Assembly (NCBI RefSeq): GCF_902500225.1
Contig: NZ_LR722654.1
Span: 62,001-126,000 of the forward strand
Source: Buttiauxella massiliensis
Lineage (GTDB): Bacteria > Pseudomonadota > Gammaproteobacteria > Enterobacterales > Enterobacteriaceae
Length of the DNA: 64,000 bases
Direction: 5' to 3'
The position numbers and the translations under genes are program-made. How positions within the stretch are numbered: the first letter of the stretch is position 1; each line of letters starts with the position of its first letter. The notes below the pieces were generated by a model. It did no database searches, had not been told where the DNA came from, and worked only from the letters and a program-made list of their open reading frames with translations. Shown piece after piece: positions 55,578 through 64,000 of the stretch.

Positions 55578-57368
55578 TCACTCGTTCTCGAGGGAAATGT
55601 CATTTTTAACTTTTTTAATCACTTCTATACCCAGCTCACTCAGAGACGTTGGGTTAGCGAAGCTTGGTGCTTCAGTCATCAGGCACGCTGCTGCGGTTGT
55701 TTTCGGGAACGCAATAACATCACGGATGTTGTCGGTGCCGGTCAACAGCATGGTCAGACGGTCCAGACCAAACGCCAGACCTGCATGCGGTGGAGTACCG
55801 TATTTCAGGGCGTCGAGCAGGAAGCCAAACTTCTCGCGTTGATCATCCTCGGTGATACCCAGAATGCCGAACACAGTCTGCTGCATCTGGCCGTTGTGGA
55901 TACGAACGGAACCGCCGCCCACTTCATAACCGTTGATAACCATATCGTATGCGTTCGCAACCGCAGCTTCCGGATCGGCCGCCAGTTCTTCTGGTGACAT
56001 ATCTTTCGGTGCGGTGAACGGGTGGTGCATTGCGGTCAGGCCGCCTTCACCGTTGTCTTCAAACATTGGGAAGTCGATAACCCACAGCGGTGCCCAGGCT
56101 TTTTCATCGGTGATGCTAAGATCTTTACCGATTTTCAAACGCAATGCGCCAAGCGCGTCAGCAACCACTTTCTTGTTGTCTGCGCCGAAGAAGATCATGT
56201 CGCCATCTTGCGCACCCGTGCGGGCCAGAATAGCTTCAACGATTTCTGCGTTCAGGAATTTAGCCACCGGGCTTGTGATACCTTCGATGCCTTTAGCACG
56301 TTCGTTCACTTTGATATAAGCCAGCCCTTTCGCGCCGTAAATCTCAATGAACTTGCCGTAGTCGTCAATCTGTTTGCGGCTTAACTGTGCGCCACCTGGC
56401 ACTCGCAGTGCTGCAACGCGGCCTTTAGCATCATTTGCCGGGCCTGCGAATACTTTAAACTCAACGTCTTTGAGCAGGTCAGCAACGTCCACCAGCTCCA
56501 TTGGGTTACGCAAATCTGGTTTGTCAGAACCGTAACGACGCTCAGCTTCGGCGAAAGTCATGATTGGGAAGTCGCCCAGGTCGACGTTTTTCACGTCCAG
56601 CCACAGGTCACGAACCAACTTTTCCATCACTTCACGCACTTGCGGTGCGCTCATAAAGGAGGTTTCTACGTCGATCTGAGTAAATTCTGGCTGACGGTCA
56701 GCACGCAAATCTTCGTCACGGAAGCATTTAACAATTTGATAGTAGCGATCAAAACCAGACATCATCAGCAGCTGTTTGAACAGCTGTGGGGATTGCGGCA
56801 GCGCGTAGAATTTACCTTTGTGAACACGGCTTGGCACCAGGTAGTCACGAGCACCTTCTGGTGTAGCTTTGGTCAGCATTGGGGTTTCGATATCAAGGAA
56901 ACCGTGGTCGTCCATAAAGCGGCGCACAAAGCTGGTGATTTTCGCACGCGTCTTCAGGCGGTTTGCCATTTCAGGGCGGCGCAGATCCAGGTAGCGGAAT
57001 TTCAGGCGCGCTTCTTCGGTGTTGACGTGGTTTGAATCCAGCGGCAGCGCTTCAGAACGGTTGATGATGGTCAGATCGGTTGCGAAAACTTCCACAGCAC
57101 CGGTAGCCATATCTTTGTTGATGTTTTTCTCATCACGCGGACGAACAGTACCGGTGATTTGGATGCAGAACTCATTACGCAGTTCGGATGCCAACTGGAA
57201 CGCGTCCTGACGATCAGGGTCGAAAAACACCTGCACGATGCCTTCGCGATCGCGCATATCAATAAAGATAAGGCTACCGAGGTCACGACGACGATTGACC
57301 CAACCACACAGTGTTACTTGTTGTCCCACATGGGATTGATTTAGCTGCCCGCAATATACTGTACGCAT
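55578..57368 (-). CDS. aspS: Aspartyl-tRNA synthetase
   Basis: The 596-aa class II synthetase (E. coli: 590) charges tRNA-Asp. The N-terminal anticodon-binding OB domain begins [20 protein letters not shown]. The catalytic core has motif 2 with [19 protein letters not shown] near residue 215 and motif 3 with [17 protein letters not shown] near 530. It heads the aspS-nudB-yebC-ruvC run. Confidence 0.96.
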   Translation of the reverse strand: MRTVYCGQLNQSHVGQQVTLCGWVNRRRDLGSLIFIDMRDREGIVQVFFDPDRQDAFQLASELRNEFCIQITGTVRPRDEKNINKDMATGAVEVFATDLTIINRSEALPLDSNHVNTEEARLKFRYLDLRRPEMANRLKTRAKITSFVRRFMDDHGFLDIETPMLTKATPEGARDYLVPSRVHKGKFYALPQSPQLFKQLLMMSGFDRYYQIVKCFRDEDLRADRQPEFTQIDVETSFMSAPQVREVMEKLVRDLWLDVKNVDLGDFPIMTFAEAERRYGSDKPDLRNPMELVDVADLLKDVEFKVFAGPANDAKGRVAALRVPGGAQLSRKQIDDYGKFIEIYGAKGLAYIKVNERAKGIEGITSPVAKFLNAEIVEAILARTGAQDGDMIFFGADNKKVVADALGALRLKIGKDLSITDEKAWAPLWVIDFPMFEDNGEGGLTAMHHPFTAPKDMSPEELAADPEAAVANAYDMVINGYEVGGGSVRIHNGQMQQTVFGILGITEDDQREKFGFLLDALKYGTPPHAGLAFGLDRLTMLLTGTDNIRDVIAFPKTTAAACLMTEAPSFANPTSLSELGIEVIKKVKNDISLENE

Positions 57369-57426
57369 GAGATATCCCTTAAATTAGCCGCTCACTGTTT
57401 TTCGGTGGCCACTATATTTTGTCTGT

Positions 57427-57551
57427 ATACCCTATAGCATTCGAGTTGCAGGTAGGCGGCAAGGGAGTGAATACCCAGGAGCTTACTAAAGTAAGTGACT
57501 GGGGTTCATGAGTGCAGCCAACACCCCTGCGACTCGAAGGATGACGGGTAT
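57427..57551 (+). repeat. ERIC element 4 (upstream of aspS)
   Basis: This 125-bp element has ends ATACCC.../...GGGTAT and the core AAGTAAGTGACTGGGGTTCA. It lies in the 367-bp gap between divergent aspS and yecD, 58 bp before the aspS start. The rest of the gap (57552-57735) holds the presumed yecD promoter and no gene. Confidence 0.93.
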
Positions 57552-57735
57552 GAAAAAAGGGGGCTATTATACTGGAAATAACGGCCCGCGATAAGCCCGA
57601 TACGACTGACTGACGCGTTTCAAAGCGCCTTGTTTTGGCAAAACTCACAAAAATTAACAAAATTTGTAAACTGCCGGCCCCTGGTTTCATCGTAAGGTAT
57701 TAGCCGATCACCTTATTTTTCCCCGGAGTCACCCA

Positions 57736-58302
57736 ATGTTAGAACTGAATACTTCACGAACCGCGCTGGTAATCATTGATTTGCAGGAAGGGATCCTGCC
57801 ATTTGCAGGCGGCCCGCACAGTGCACAGGATGTGGTGGCTCGTTCAGCGAAACTTGCTGAAAAATTCCGTGCCAATGGAGCCCCCGTTATTATGGTGCGC
57901 GTTGGATGGTCAAAAGATTTTGCAGAAGCACTCAAACAGCCGGTTGATGCTCAAGCGGGTGCGCATGCACTGCCTGACAACTGGTGGGTTTACCCGCAGG
58001 CTTTAGGTAAAAAAGACACTGATATTGAAGTGACTAAACGCCAGTGGGGCGCGTTTTACGGCACCGACCTGGAACTCCAACTGCGCCGCCGCGGTATCGA
58101 CACCATCGTGCTGTGCGGGATTTCGACTAACATCGGTGTGGAGTCCACCGCGCGTAACGCGTGGGAATTGGGCTTTAACCTGGTGATTGCCGAAGATGCG
58201 TGCAGTGCCGCAAGCAGTGAACAACACCAGGGCAGCATGACGAATATCTTCCCGCGTATAGGACGTGTTCGTAGCACTGAAGAAATTATTACTGCTTTTT
58301 AA
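57736..58302 (+). CDS. yecD: Isochorismatase-family hydrolase YecD
   Basis: The 188-aa cysteine hydrolase has the family pattern [13 protein letters not shown] (catalytic Asp near residue 17), Lys in [10 protein letters not shown] (near 99) and the nucleophile Cys in [16 protein letters not shown] (near 133). The substrate is unknown. It lies before yecE as in E. coli, with an ERIC between the two. Confidence 0.93.
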   Translation: MLELNTSRTALVIIDLQEGILPFAGGPHSAQDVVARSAKLAEKFRANGAPVIMVRVGWSKDFAEALKQPVDAQAGAHALPDNWWVYPQALGKKDTDIEVTKRQWGAFYGTDLELQLRRRGIDTIVLCGISTNIGVESTARNAWELGFNLVIAEDACSAASSEQHQGSMTNIFPRIGRVRSTEEIITAF

Positions 58303-58315
58303 TTGACCTCGTTTC

Positions 58316-58438
58316 TACCCTATATCATTCGAGTTGTAGGTAGGCGACAAGGGAGATTATCCCGACGAGCTTACTGAAGTAAGTGATTCGGGTAAGCGAA
58401 CGCAGTCAACACCCCTACAGCTCGAAGGATGACGGGTA
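58316..58438 (+). repeat. ERIC element 5 (abutting yecE start)
   Basis: This 123-bp element has ends TACCC.../...GGGTA and a diverged core (AAGTAAGTGATTCGGGTAAGCG). It ends 2 bp before the yecE ATG, so its terminal arm supplies the sequence in which the yecE ribosome site must lie (AAGGA at 58425-58429). Confidence 0.9.
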
Positions 58439-58440
58439 GA

Positions 58441-59259
58441 ATGATCTACATTGGCCTGCCGCAATGGTCGCACCCAAAGTGGGTGCGGCTCGGCATCACT
58501 TCTCTTGAAGATTACGCTCGTCACTTCAATTGTGTGGAAGGCAACACCACGCTTTATGCACTACCTAAAGCGGAGATTGTGTCGCGCTGGCGTGATATGA
58601 CCGATGACGATTTCCGCTTCTGCTTTAAATTCCCGGCAACCATTTCCCATAATGCCGCACTTCGCCAGTGCGGCGATTTAACCGCTGAGTTTCTCGAAAG
58701 GATGTCGCCGCTGGCAAATCGCATTGGCCAATACTGGTTGCAGCTACCGGCAACATTTGGGCCTTCTGATTTACCCGCGCTGTGGAATTTCCTCGACTCG
58801 TTGCCCAAAGAATTTACCTATGGCGTTGAAGTTCGTCACCCTTCTTTCTTCGATAAAAGTCCCGATGAGCAAGCGCTTAATCGTGGACTGCACGAGCGCT
58901 GTGTCAATCGCGTGATTCTTGATAGTCGCCCGGTTCACAGCGCCAAACCACACAACGAAGCCATTCGTGAAGCGCAACGCAAAAAGCCGGTGGTTCCGGT
59001 TCATGCACTCGTGACGGCCAAAAATCCACTGGTGCGATTTATCGGCAGCGACGATATGGAGCAGAATCTGGCGTTCTTTAGCGCCTGGATGAAAACCTTG
59101 CCCAAGTGGGAACAAACCACCACGCCATACCTCTTTTTACACACCCCGGATATCGGCCTGGTACAAGACCTGGTTCATACGCTATGGCCGGGGTTGCAAC
59201 AGGCTTTTCCGGCATTGGGAAATGAACCGGCGATTCCAAAGCAAAACTCACTATTTTAG
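58441..59259 (+). CDS. yecE: DUF72-family protein YecE
   Basis: The 272-aa protein starts MIYIGLPQWSHPKWVRLGIT, identical in pattern and length to E. coli YecE. The DUF72 family has a TIM-barrel-like fold and unknown biochemistry; conserved motifs are FNCVEGNTTLYALP, FRFCFKFPATISH and LFLHTPD. ATG 58441 is preferred over the in-frame ATG 58429 inside the ERIC arm. Confidence 0.94.
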   Translation: MIYIGLPQWSHPKWVRLGITSLEDYARHFNCVEGNTTLYALPKAEIVSRWRDMTDDDFRFCFKFPATISHNAALRQCGDLTAEFLERMSPLANRIGQYWLQLPATFGPSDLPALWNFLDSLPKEFTYGVEVRHPSFFDKSPDEQALNRGLHERCVNRVILDSRPVHSAKPHNEAIREAQRKKPVVPVHALVTAKNPLVRFIGSDDMEQNLAFFSAWMKTLPKWEQTTTPYLFLHTPDIGLVQDLVHTLWPGLQQAFPALGNEPAIPKQNSLF

Positions 59260-59329
59260 TAATAGCGACAGTTAACAGGTTGCACTGCTATCATATGCCG
59301 TGCTGGAACTATCTCTAAAGGATGTGGGT

Positions 59330-59725
59330 ATGGTAAGCGCGCTCTACGCCGTGTTGGGTGCTTTGTTGCTAATTAAGTTCTCGTTTGATGTTGTTCGTAT
59401 GCGTTTGCAGTACCGCGTCTCATATGGTGACGGTGGTTTTAGCGAACTCCAGAGCGCAATTAGAATTCACGGTAATGCGGTGGAATATATTCCGGTCGCG
59501 TTGCTGCTTTTATTACTGATGGAAATGAACGGCGCCGAAACCTGGATGGTGCATGTTTGCGGGCTGCTGCTCATTGCTGGTCGCCTGATGCATGCGTATG
59601 GTTTTCACCATCGCTTAATCCGCTGGCGTCGCTCTGGTATGAGCGCAACATGGAGCTCTTTAATCCTGATGGTACTGGCTAATCTATGGTATATGCCATG
59701 GGAGTTGGTTTTCTCGCTGCATTAA
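59330..59725 (+). CDS. yecN: MAPEG-family inner-membrane protein YecN
   Basis: The 131-aa protein has four hydrophobic helices and the MAPEG signature SAIRIHGNAVEYIPVALLLL near residues 40-60, with FHHRLIRWRRSGM near 95. Family members are glutathione-linked membrane enzymes in eukaryotes; the role in bacteria is unclear. ATG 59330 gives the E. coli length. Confidence 0.93.
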   Translation: MVSALYAVLGALLLIKFSFDVVRMRLQYRVSYGDGGFSELQSAIRIHGNAVEYIPVALLLLLLMEMNGAETWMVHVCGLLLIAGRLMHAYGFHHRLIRWRRSGMSATWSSLILMVLANLWYMPWELVFSLH

Positions 59726-61476
<1,751 letters not shown>

Positions 61477-61483
61477 TTATTTT

Positions 61484-61510
61484 AAGGCCACGGAATGTGG
61501 CCTTACTTAT
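61484..61510 (+). terminator. Hairpin terminator after cmoB
   Basis: AAGGCCAC, loop GGAAT and GTGGCCTT form an 8-bp stem just after the cmoB stop. The T tract is weak (ACTTATTT). It reaches the stop codon of the convergent fumD-like gene. Confidence 0.65.
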
Positions 61511-61719
61511 TTCGCCTCAAATCCAAGCGCCCGAATGACTTCTTGCATCGCACTACCCGTCAATTCAGAACGCTGAATCTTGCTATTAGCAGACATGGCT
61601 CTGACAACCCCCGCAATGACAACATGTTTGGGTTCCTGGCCAAGATCGCGCATCTCAAGCACCACCTTCCCAACAACACGACACATTTCATCGTAAAGCT
61701 CTTTATCTGTGATACTCAT
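61507..61719 (-). CDS. FumD/YdhZ-like small protein
   Basis: The 70-aa protein closely resembles E. coli FumD (YdhZ, 69 aa), with ELYDEMCRVVGKVVLEMRDL and QEPKHVVIAGVVRAM. FumD is annotated as fumarase D, though its chemistry is poorly known. GGAGG upstream of ATG 61719 fixes the start; ATG 61731 would include that site. In E. coli fumD is elsewhere, near pykF, so its place next to cmoB at the edge of a mobile element suggests a move or a second copy. Confidence 0.7.
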   Translation of the reverse strand: MSITDKELYDEMCRVVGKVVLEMRDLGQEPKHVVIAGVVRAMSANSKIQRSELTGSAMQEVIRALGFEAK

Positions 61720-61770
61720 ACCTTCCTCCATTGTTTAGAGGGAGCCTAACACGTTTAAATCATTAAAATA

Positions 61771-61799
61771 AAAAAAGCCCCAGCAAAACGCCGGGGCCA
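61771..61799. terminator. GC-rich hairpin at the left edge of the second mobile element
   Basis: On the minus strand GCCCCGGC and GCTGGGGC pair around a short loop and are followed by seven T residues. It sits between the fumD-like gene and the integrase. It would stop leftward transcripts from the island, and may mark the att region. Confidence 0.7.
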
Positions 61800-61851
61800 T
61801 CATTTTAACACATACCGCATTTAACCTTAATTTCAATTAGTTAATAATATC

Positions 61852-61871
61852 ACCTGTTTATACAAACAGTA
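61852..61871. promoter_or_regulatory. LexA box upstream of the second integrase
   Basis: The site ACCTGTTTATACAAACAGTA has CTGT and ACAG at the right spacing with an AT-rich centre. It lies 84 bp before the integrase start in an otherwise empty 236-bp gap. Confidence 0.75.
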
Positions 61872-61954
61872 TTTTTATCGTGCGTTTTTGATGGTTTTAG
61901 GTTATTTTTCTTCTATCGGCACCCCACCCAGCACCCCATGTAGGATAAGTTAAG

Positions 61955-63073
61955 ATGGCCTATTACACTGTTGAAAAAAGGCTTCGTAGCGATGGAACTC
62001 CACGTTATCGCTGCACCGTTGGCGTCAAAGAAAACGGCGTTTATGTACATAGAGAAAGCAAAACCTTTTCCAAACAGACCTTAGCAAAGTCCTGGGGTGC
62101 TAAACGAGTCGCATATCTTGAGGAGCATGGAATTCCAACTGAAGATTGTGAATTCGCGAAAAAAGACAAAATAATCACTCTTGGGGATGCAATATCGAAA
62201 TATCTCGAGCACCCTGAAGTTATTATGCAGCGTTCAAAACGAGAAACACTTAACCAGTTAATGAGAAGCGAAGTATCCAGCACCCCTCTTGACAGCATAA
62301 CGGCCAAAGCTCTAATCGAACACTGCCAGTACCGTAAAAGCCTGGGAAGATCTCCAAAAACAATCTCTAATGACATTTCGTTCATTTCGAGTGTGTTGAG
62401 CGCAGCCAGGCCACTATTCGGTATATCACTAAATTTGCAGCCTCTTGATGAAGCTAAAGTATGGCTTAATCAACTACGGATCATTGGACCTTCGCAACGA
62501 CGAACCCGTAGACCAACCAGAGAAGAATTTGAGCTGATCCTGAACGGATTAAGAGAGAAAGCTAAAAATGCATACAGCGGCGCACCTTTTCATGAGATTT
62601 TTTTATTATCAGTCTTATGTTGTGCGCGAATTGGGGAAATTTGTCGCCTGCGCTGGGATGACATTGACGAGAAGCAGAAGGCAGTTTTAGTCCGTGACAG
62701 AAAAGACCCAAGGAAAAAAGAAGGAAACCACATGCTAATCCCTTTGCTGGGCGAGGCATGGGATCTGGTTCAACGACAACCCAGAAAAGAAAAAGAAGAC
62801 CGAATATTTCCTTTTAGGGAGCGAAGCATCACTCAATCTTATCGGGAGGTCCGCGATAGTTTGGGTATTGAAGATTTGAGGTATCACGACTTACGCCGCG
62901 AAGGGGCCAGTCGGTTATTTGAAGCTGGTTTTAGTATTGAGGAGGTCGCCCAGGTAACCGGACATAGGTCACTTGATACCCTTTGGCAGGTATACACTCA
63001 ACTGTTTCCCAAAACTCTTCATGATAAATTTGAACACCTACAACAAGTTAAAAACCAGAAGAACACCATATGA
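61955..63073 (+). CDS. Tyrosine integrase of a second mobile element
   Basis: The 372-aa site-specific recombinase has catalytic residues Arg in CCARIGEICRLRWDD (near residue 228), HxxR in LRYHDLRREGASRL (near 310-313), GHRS (near 335) and Tyr in LWQVYTQLF (near 346). The N-terminal part (MAYYTVEKRLRSDGTPRYRC) looks like the arm-binding domain of phage integrases. It lies at the host boundary after the fumD-like gene and probably marks the left end of another prophage. Two GCACCCCA octamers at 61919 and 61931 precede it. Confidence 0.9.
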   Translation: MAYYTVEKRLRSDGTPRYRCTVGVKENGVYVHRESKTFSKQTLAKSWGAKRVAYLEEHGIPTEDCEFAKKDKIITLGDAISKYLEHPEVIMQRSKRETLNQLMRSEVSSTPLDSITAKALIEHCQYRKSLGRSPKTISNDISFISSVLSAARPLFGISLNLQPLDEAKVWLNQLRIIGPSQRRTRRPTREEFELILNGLREKAKNAYSGAPFHEIFLLSVLCCARIGEICRLRWDDIDEKQKAVLVRDRKDPRKKEGNHMLIPLLGEAWDLVQRQPRKEKEDRIFPFRERSITQSYREVRDSLGIEDLRYHDLRREGASRLFEAGFSIEEVAQVTGHRSLDTLWQVYTQLFPKTLHDKFEHLQQVKNQKNTI

Positions 63074-63234
63074 CGCAACAGTAGATATAAGGCATTAAAA
63101 CATCTCATTGATATATAAACATTATTTTGCTTTTATCACGTCAGCATGAGCGTTTTGATACTATTCCTAAGTACCTGATTTTTAGCCAATCATTTTGAGT
63201 TTTGATAACCACTTTTTTTGCTTCCCGCACTTGA

Positions 63235-63281
63235 CACTGTTTATACATACAGTATAAATATCACTGTATATCCAAACAGCA
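63235..63281. promoter_or_regulatory. Two tandem LexA boxes upstream of the dinI-like gene
   Basis: The first box, with CTGT at 63237-63240 and ACAG at 63249-63252, and the second, with CTGT at 63264-63267 and ACAG at 63276-63279, are 27 bp apart. The second ends 14 bp before the ATG. Double boxes give tight and cooperative LexA repression. Confidence 0.88.
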
Positions 63282-63294
63282 AGGAGAGACTGTA

Positions 63295-63534
63295 ATGTAT
63301 GTTGAATTAGTATTTGATAAGCGCAATGTGGAAGGTTTACCGGGTGCCAAAGACCTCATACTTGCCGAACTGACAAAGCGTGTGCATGGGATATTCCCTG
63401 CTGCTGATGTTCGCGTTAAACCGATGCAAGCTAACGCCGTTAACAGTGACTGCACGAAGACAGAGAAAGAAAAGATAAATCGTTTGGTCGAGGAAATGTT
63501 TGAAGAAGCCGAGTTCTGGCTCGTCAGCGAGTAG
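63295..63534 (+). CDS. DinI-like SOS protein of the second mobile element
   Basis: The 79-aa DinI-family protein begins MYVELVFDKRNVEGLPGAKD and has ELTKRVHGIFPAADVRVKPM in the middle, then an acidic C-terminal helix (EKINRLVEEMFEEAEFW). DinI of E. coli stabilises RecA filaments and limits LexA cleavage. Phage copies are common beside tail genes. AGGAGAG upstream and two LexA boxes support it as an SOS gene. It also resembles the C-terminal domain of the Tum protein at 4902. Confidence 0.88.
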   Translation: MYVELVFDKRNVEGLPGAKDLILAELTKRVHGIFPAADVRVKPMQANAVNSDCTKTEKEKINRLVEEMFEEAEFWLVSE

Positions 63535-63539
63535 CGTCT

Positions 63540-63773
63540 ATGGACAACATGATCATTGGCGGAGTGAGGATTTACTTCCCTCGTCCTGGGGAAAAGCTCC
63601 CGGTTCCGTCAACTGACATAAGAACCTTCGCCATTAAGGGAACTACCGGCGAACGCTGCTGCTTACTTGGATATTGGGGCGGGAAATGGGTTGTTCTTTC
63701 GCTACCTGAATACGAAAGCTCGGGTAAAGCTATCATGGCAGCAGTGAGACAAGGGAAGCGTAACTGGCGGTGA
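63540..63773 (+). CDS. Small unknown protein after the dinI-like gene
   Basis: The 77-aa protein is not recognised. It starts MDNMIIGGVRIYFPRPGEKL, contains two adjacent cysteines (RCCLLGYW) and aromatic residues, and has no membrane segment or signal peptide. It begins 5 bp after the dinI-like stop, so it is probably on the same LexA-controlled transcript. No good ribosome site is visible for ATG 63540; ATG 63549 is an alternative. Confidence 0.6.
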   Translation: MDNMIIGGVRIYFPRPGEKLPVPSTDIRTFAIKGTTGERCCLLGYWGGKWVVLSLPEYESSGKAIMAAVRQGKRNWR

Positions 63774-63826
63774 GATACCGCCATTCATTGCTTTACTGAT
63801 GAAGGGATTACGCGTTGTGTAAATTT

Positions 63827-64000
63827 TCAGGATTGTGACTGCTCTCCCTCGTCCTGCACTTTTTCAGCTGCAATACGTTTAGCTTCCGCTACTCTTTGAG
63901 CCTCAATCCGATCTGCTTCCTCCGCTGCTTTTTGATCCGCCAGCATTTTCAGATTCCAGATGCTGTTTTGTGGCATTTCAACACGGACAGAGACGAACTG
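63827..64000 (-). CDS. C-terminal end of a leftward gene of the second element (partial)
   Basis: An open frame on the minus strand enters at the right edge and stops at 63827-63829 after 57 visible codons. The visible end is a highly charged helix (KMLADQKAAEEADRIEAQRV, then AEAKRIAAEKVQDEGEQ), probably coiled coil. The body of the protein is outside the window. In phage elements a dinI-like gene often neighbours tail-tip or fibre genes, so a tail protein is possible, but this is only context. Confidence 0.6.
   Translation of the reverse strand, partial: QFVSVRVEMPQNSIWNLKMLADQKAAEEADRIEAQRVAEAKRIAAEKVQDEGEQSQS

Noticed and set aside
57412..57690. Minus-strand frame across the ERIC before aspS
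   Set aside because: It consists mostly of repeat sequence and promoter region and has no family likeness.

Overview
The window comes from the chromosome of a member of the Enterobacteriaceae. From 31.3 to 61.5 kb it keeps an E. coli-like gene order (yebY-yebZ-yobA-holE-yobB-exoX-ptrB-yebE-yebG-purT-eda-edd-zwf-hexR-pykA-lpxM-mepM-znuA/znuCB-ruvBA-ruvC-yebC-nudB-aspS-yecD-yecE-yecN-cmoA-cmoB), and it carries five ERIC repeats. yebF and yebB, present at these places in E. coli, are absent. The genus cannot be fixed by eye.

Positions 1 to about 31,070 hold a P2/186-type temperate phage as a prophage, cut by the left window edge. The control region is 186-like: a leftward CI-type repressor with two HTH domains, a divergent Cox/Apl-like regulator, CII, Fil, small early proteins, the GpA replication endonuclease (frameshifted at a run of six C) and a LexA-controlled Tum antirepressor. 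An AT-rich two-gene ATPase/HNH cassette resembling the Septu (PtuA/PtuB) anti-phage system follows, in the place where P2 carries tin/old. Next come a P2-like cos site and the P2 late genes in standard order: Q and P leftward, then O N M L X, holin, endolysin K, nested spanins, R S, V W J I H G, FI FII E/E' T U D and ogr. Two further cargo genes sit at P2 accessory positions: an AT-rich two-helix membrane protein between S and V, and a hexapeptide acyltransferase between G and FI. Ogr-type operator dyads precede V and FI.

Unlike P2, an integrase lies to the right of ogr and points at the host junction, with a LexA box just upstream. The host junction is the sdsR (ryeB)/ryeA small-RNA locus, and the sdsR gene is intact at the right end.

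The core segment covers copper handling (yebY, yebZ, yobA), DNA replication and repair (holE, exoX, ruvABC, yebG), the oxidative pentose phosphate/Entner-Doudoroff block (zwf, edd, eda, pykA, with HexR and GntR sites), purine synthesis (purT with a PurR box), envelope genes (lpxM, mepM), zinc uptake (znuABC with a Zur box) and tRNA wobble modification (cmoAB).

After cmoB and a fumD-like gene, a second mobile element begins near 61.8 kb with a tyrosine integrase, a dinI-like gene under two LexA boxes, a small unknown gene and the end of a leftward gene cut by the window. Seven LexA-type boxes were recognised in all, including ones in front of both integrases.
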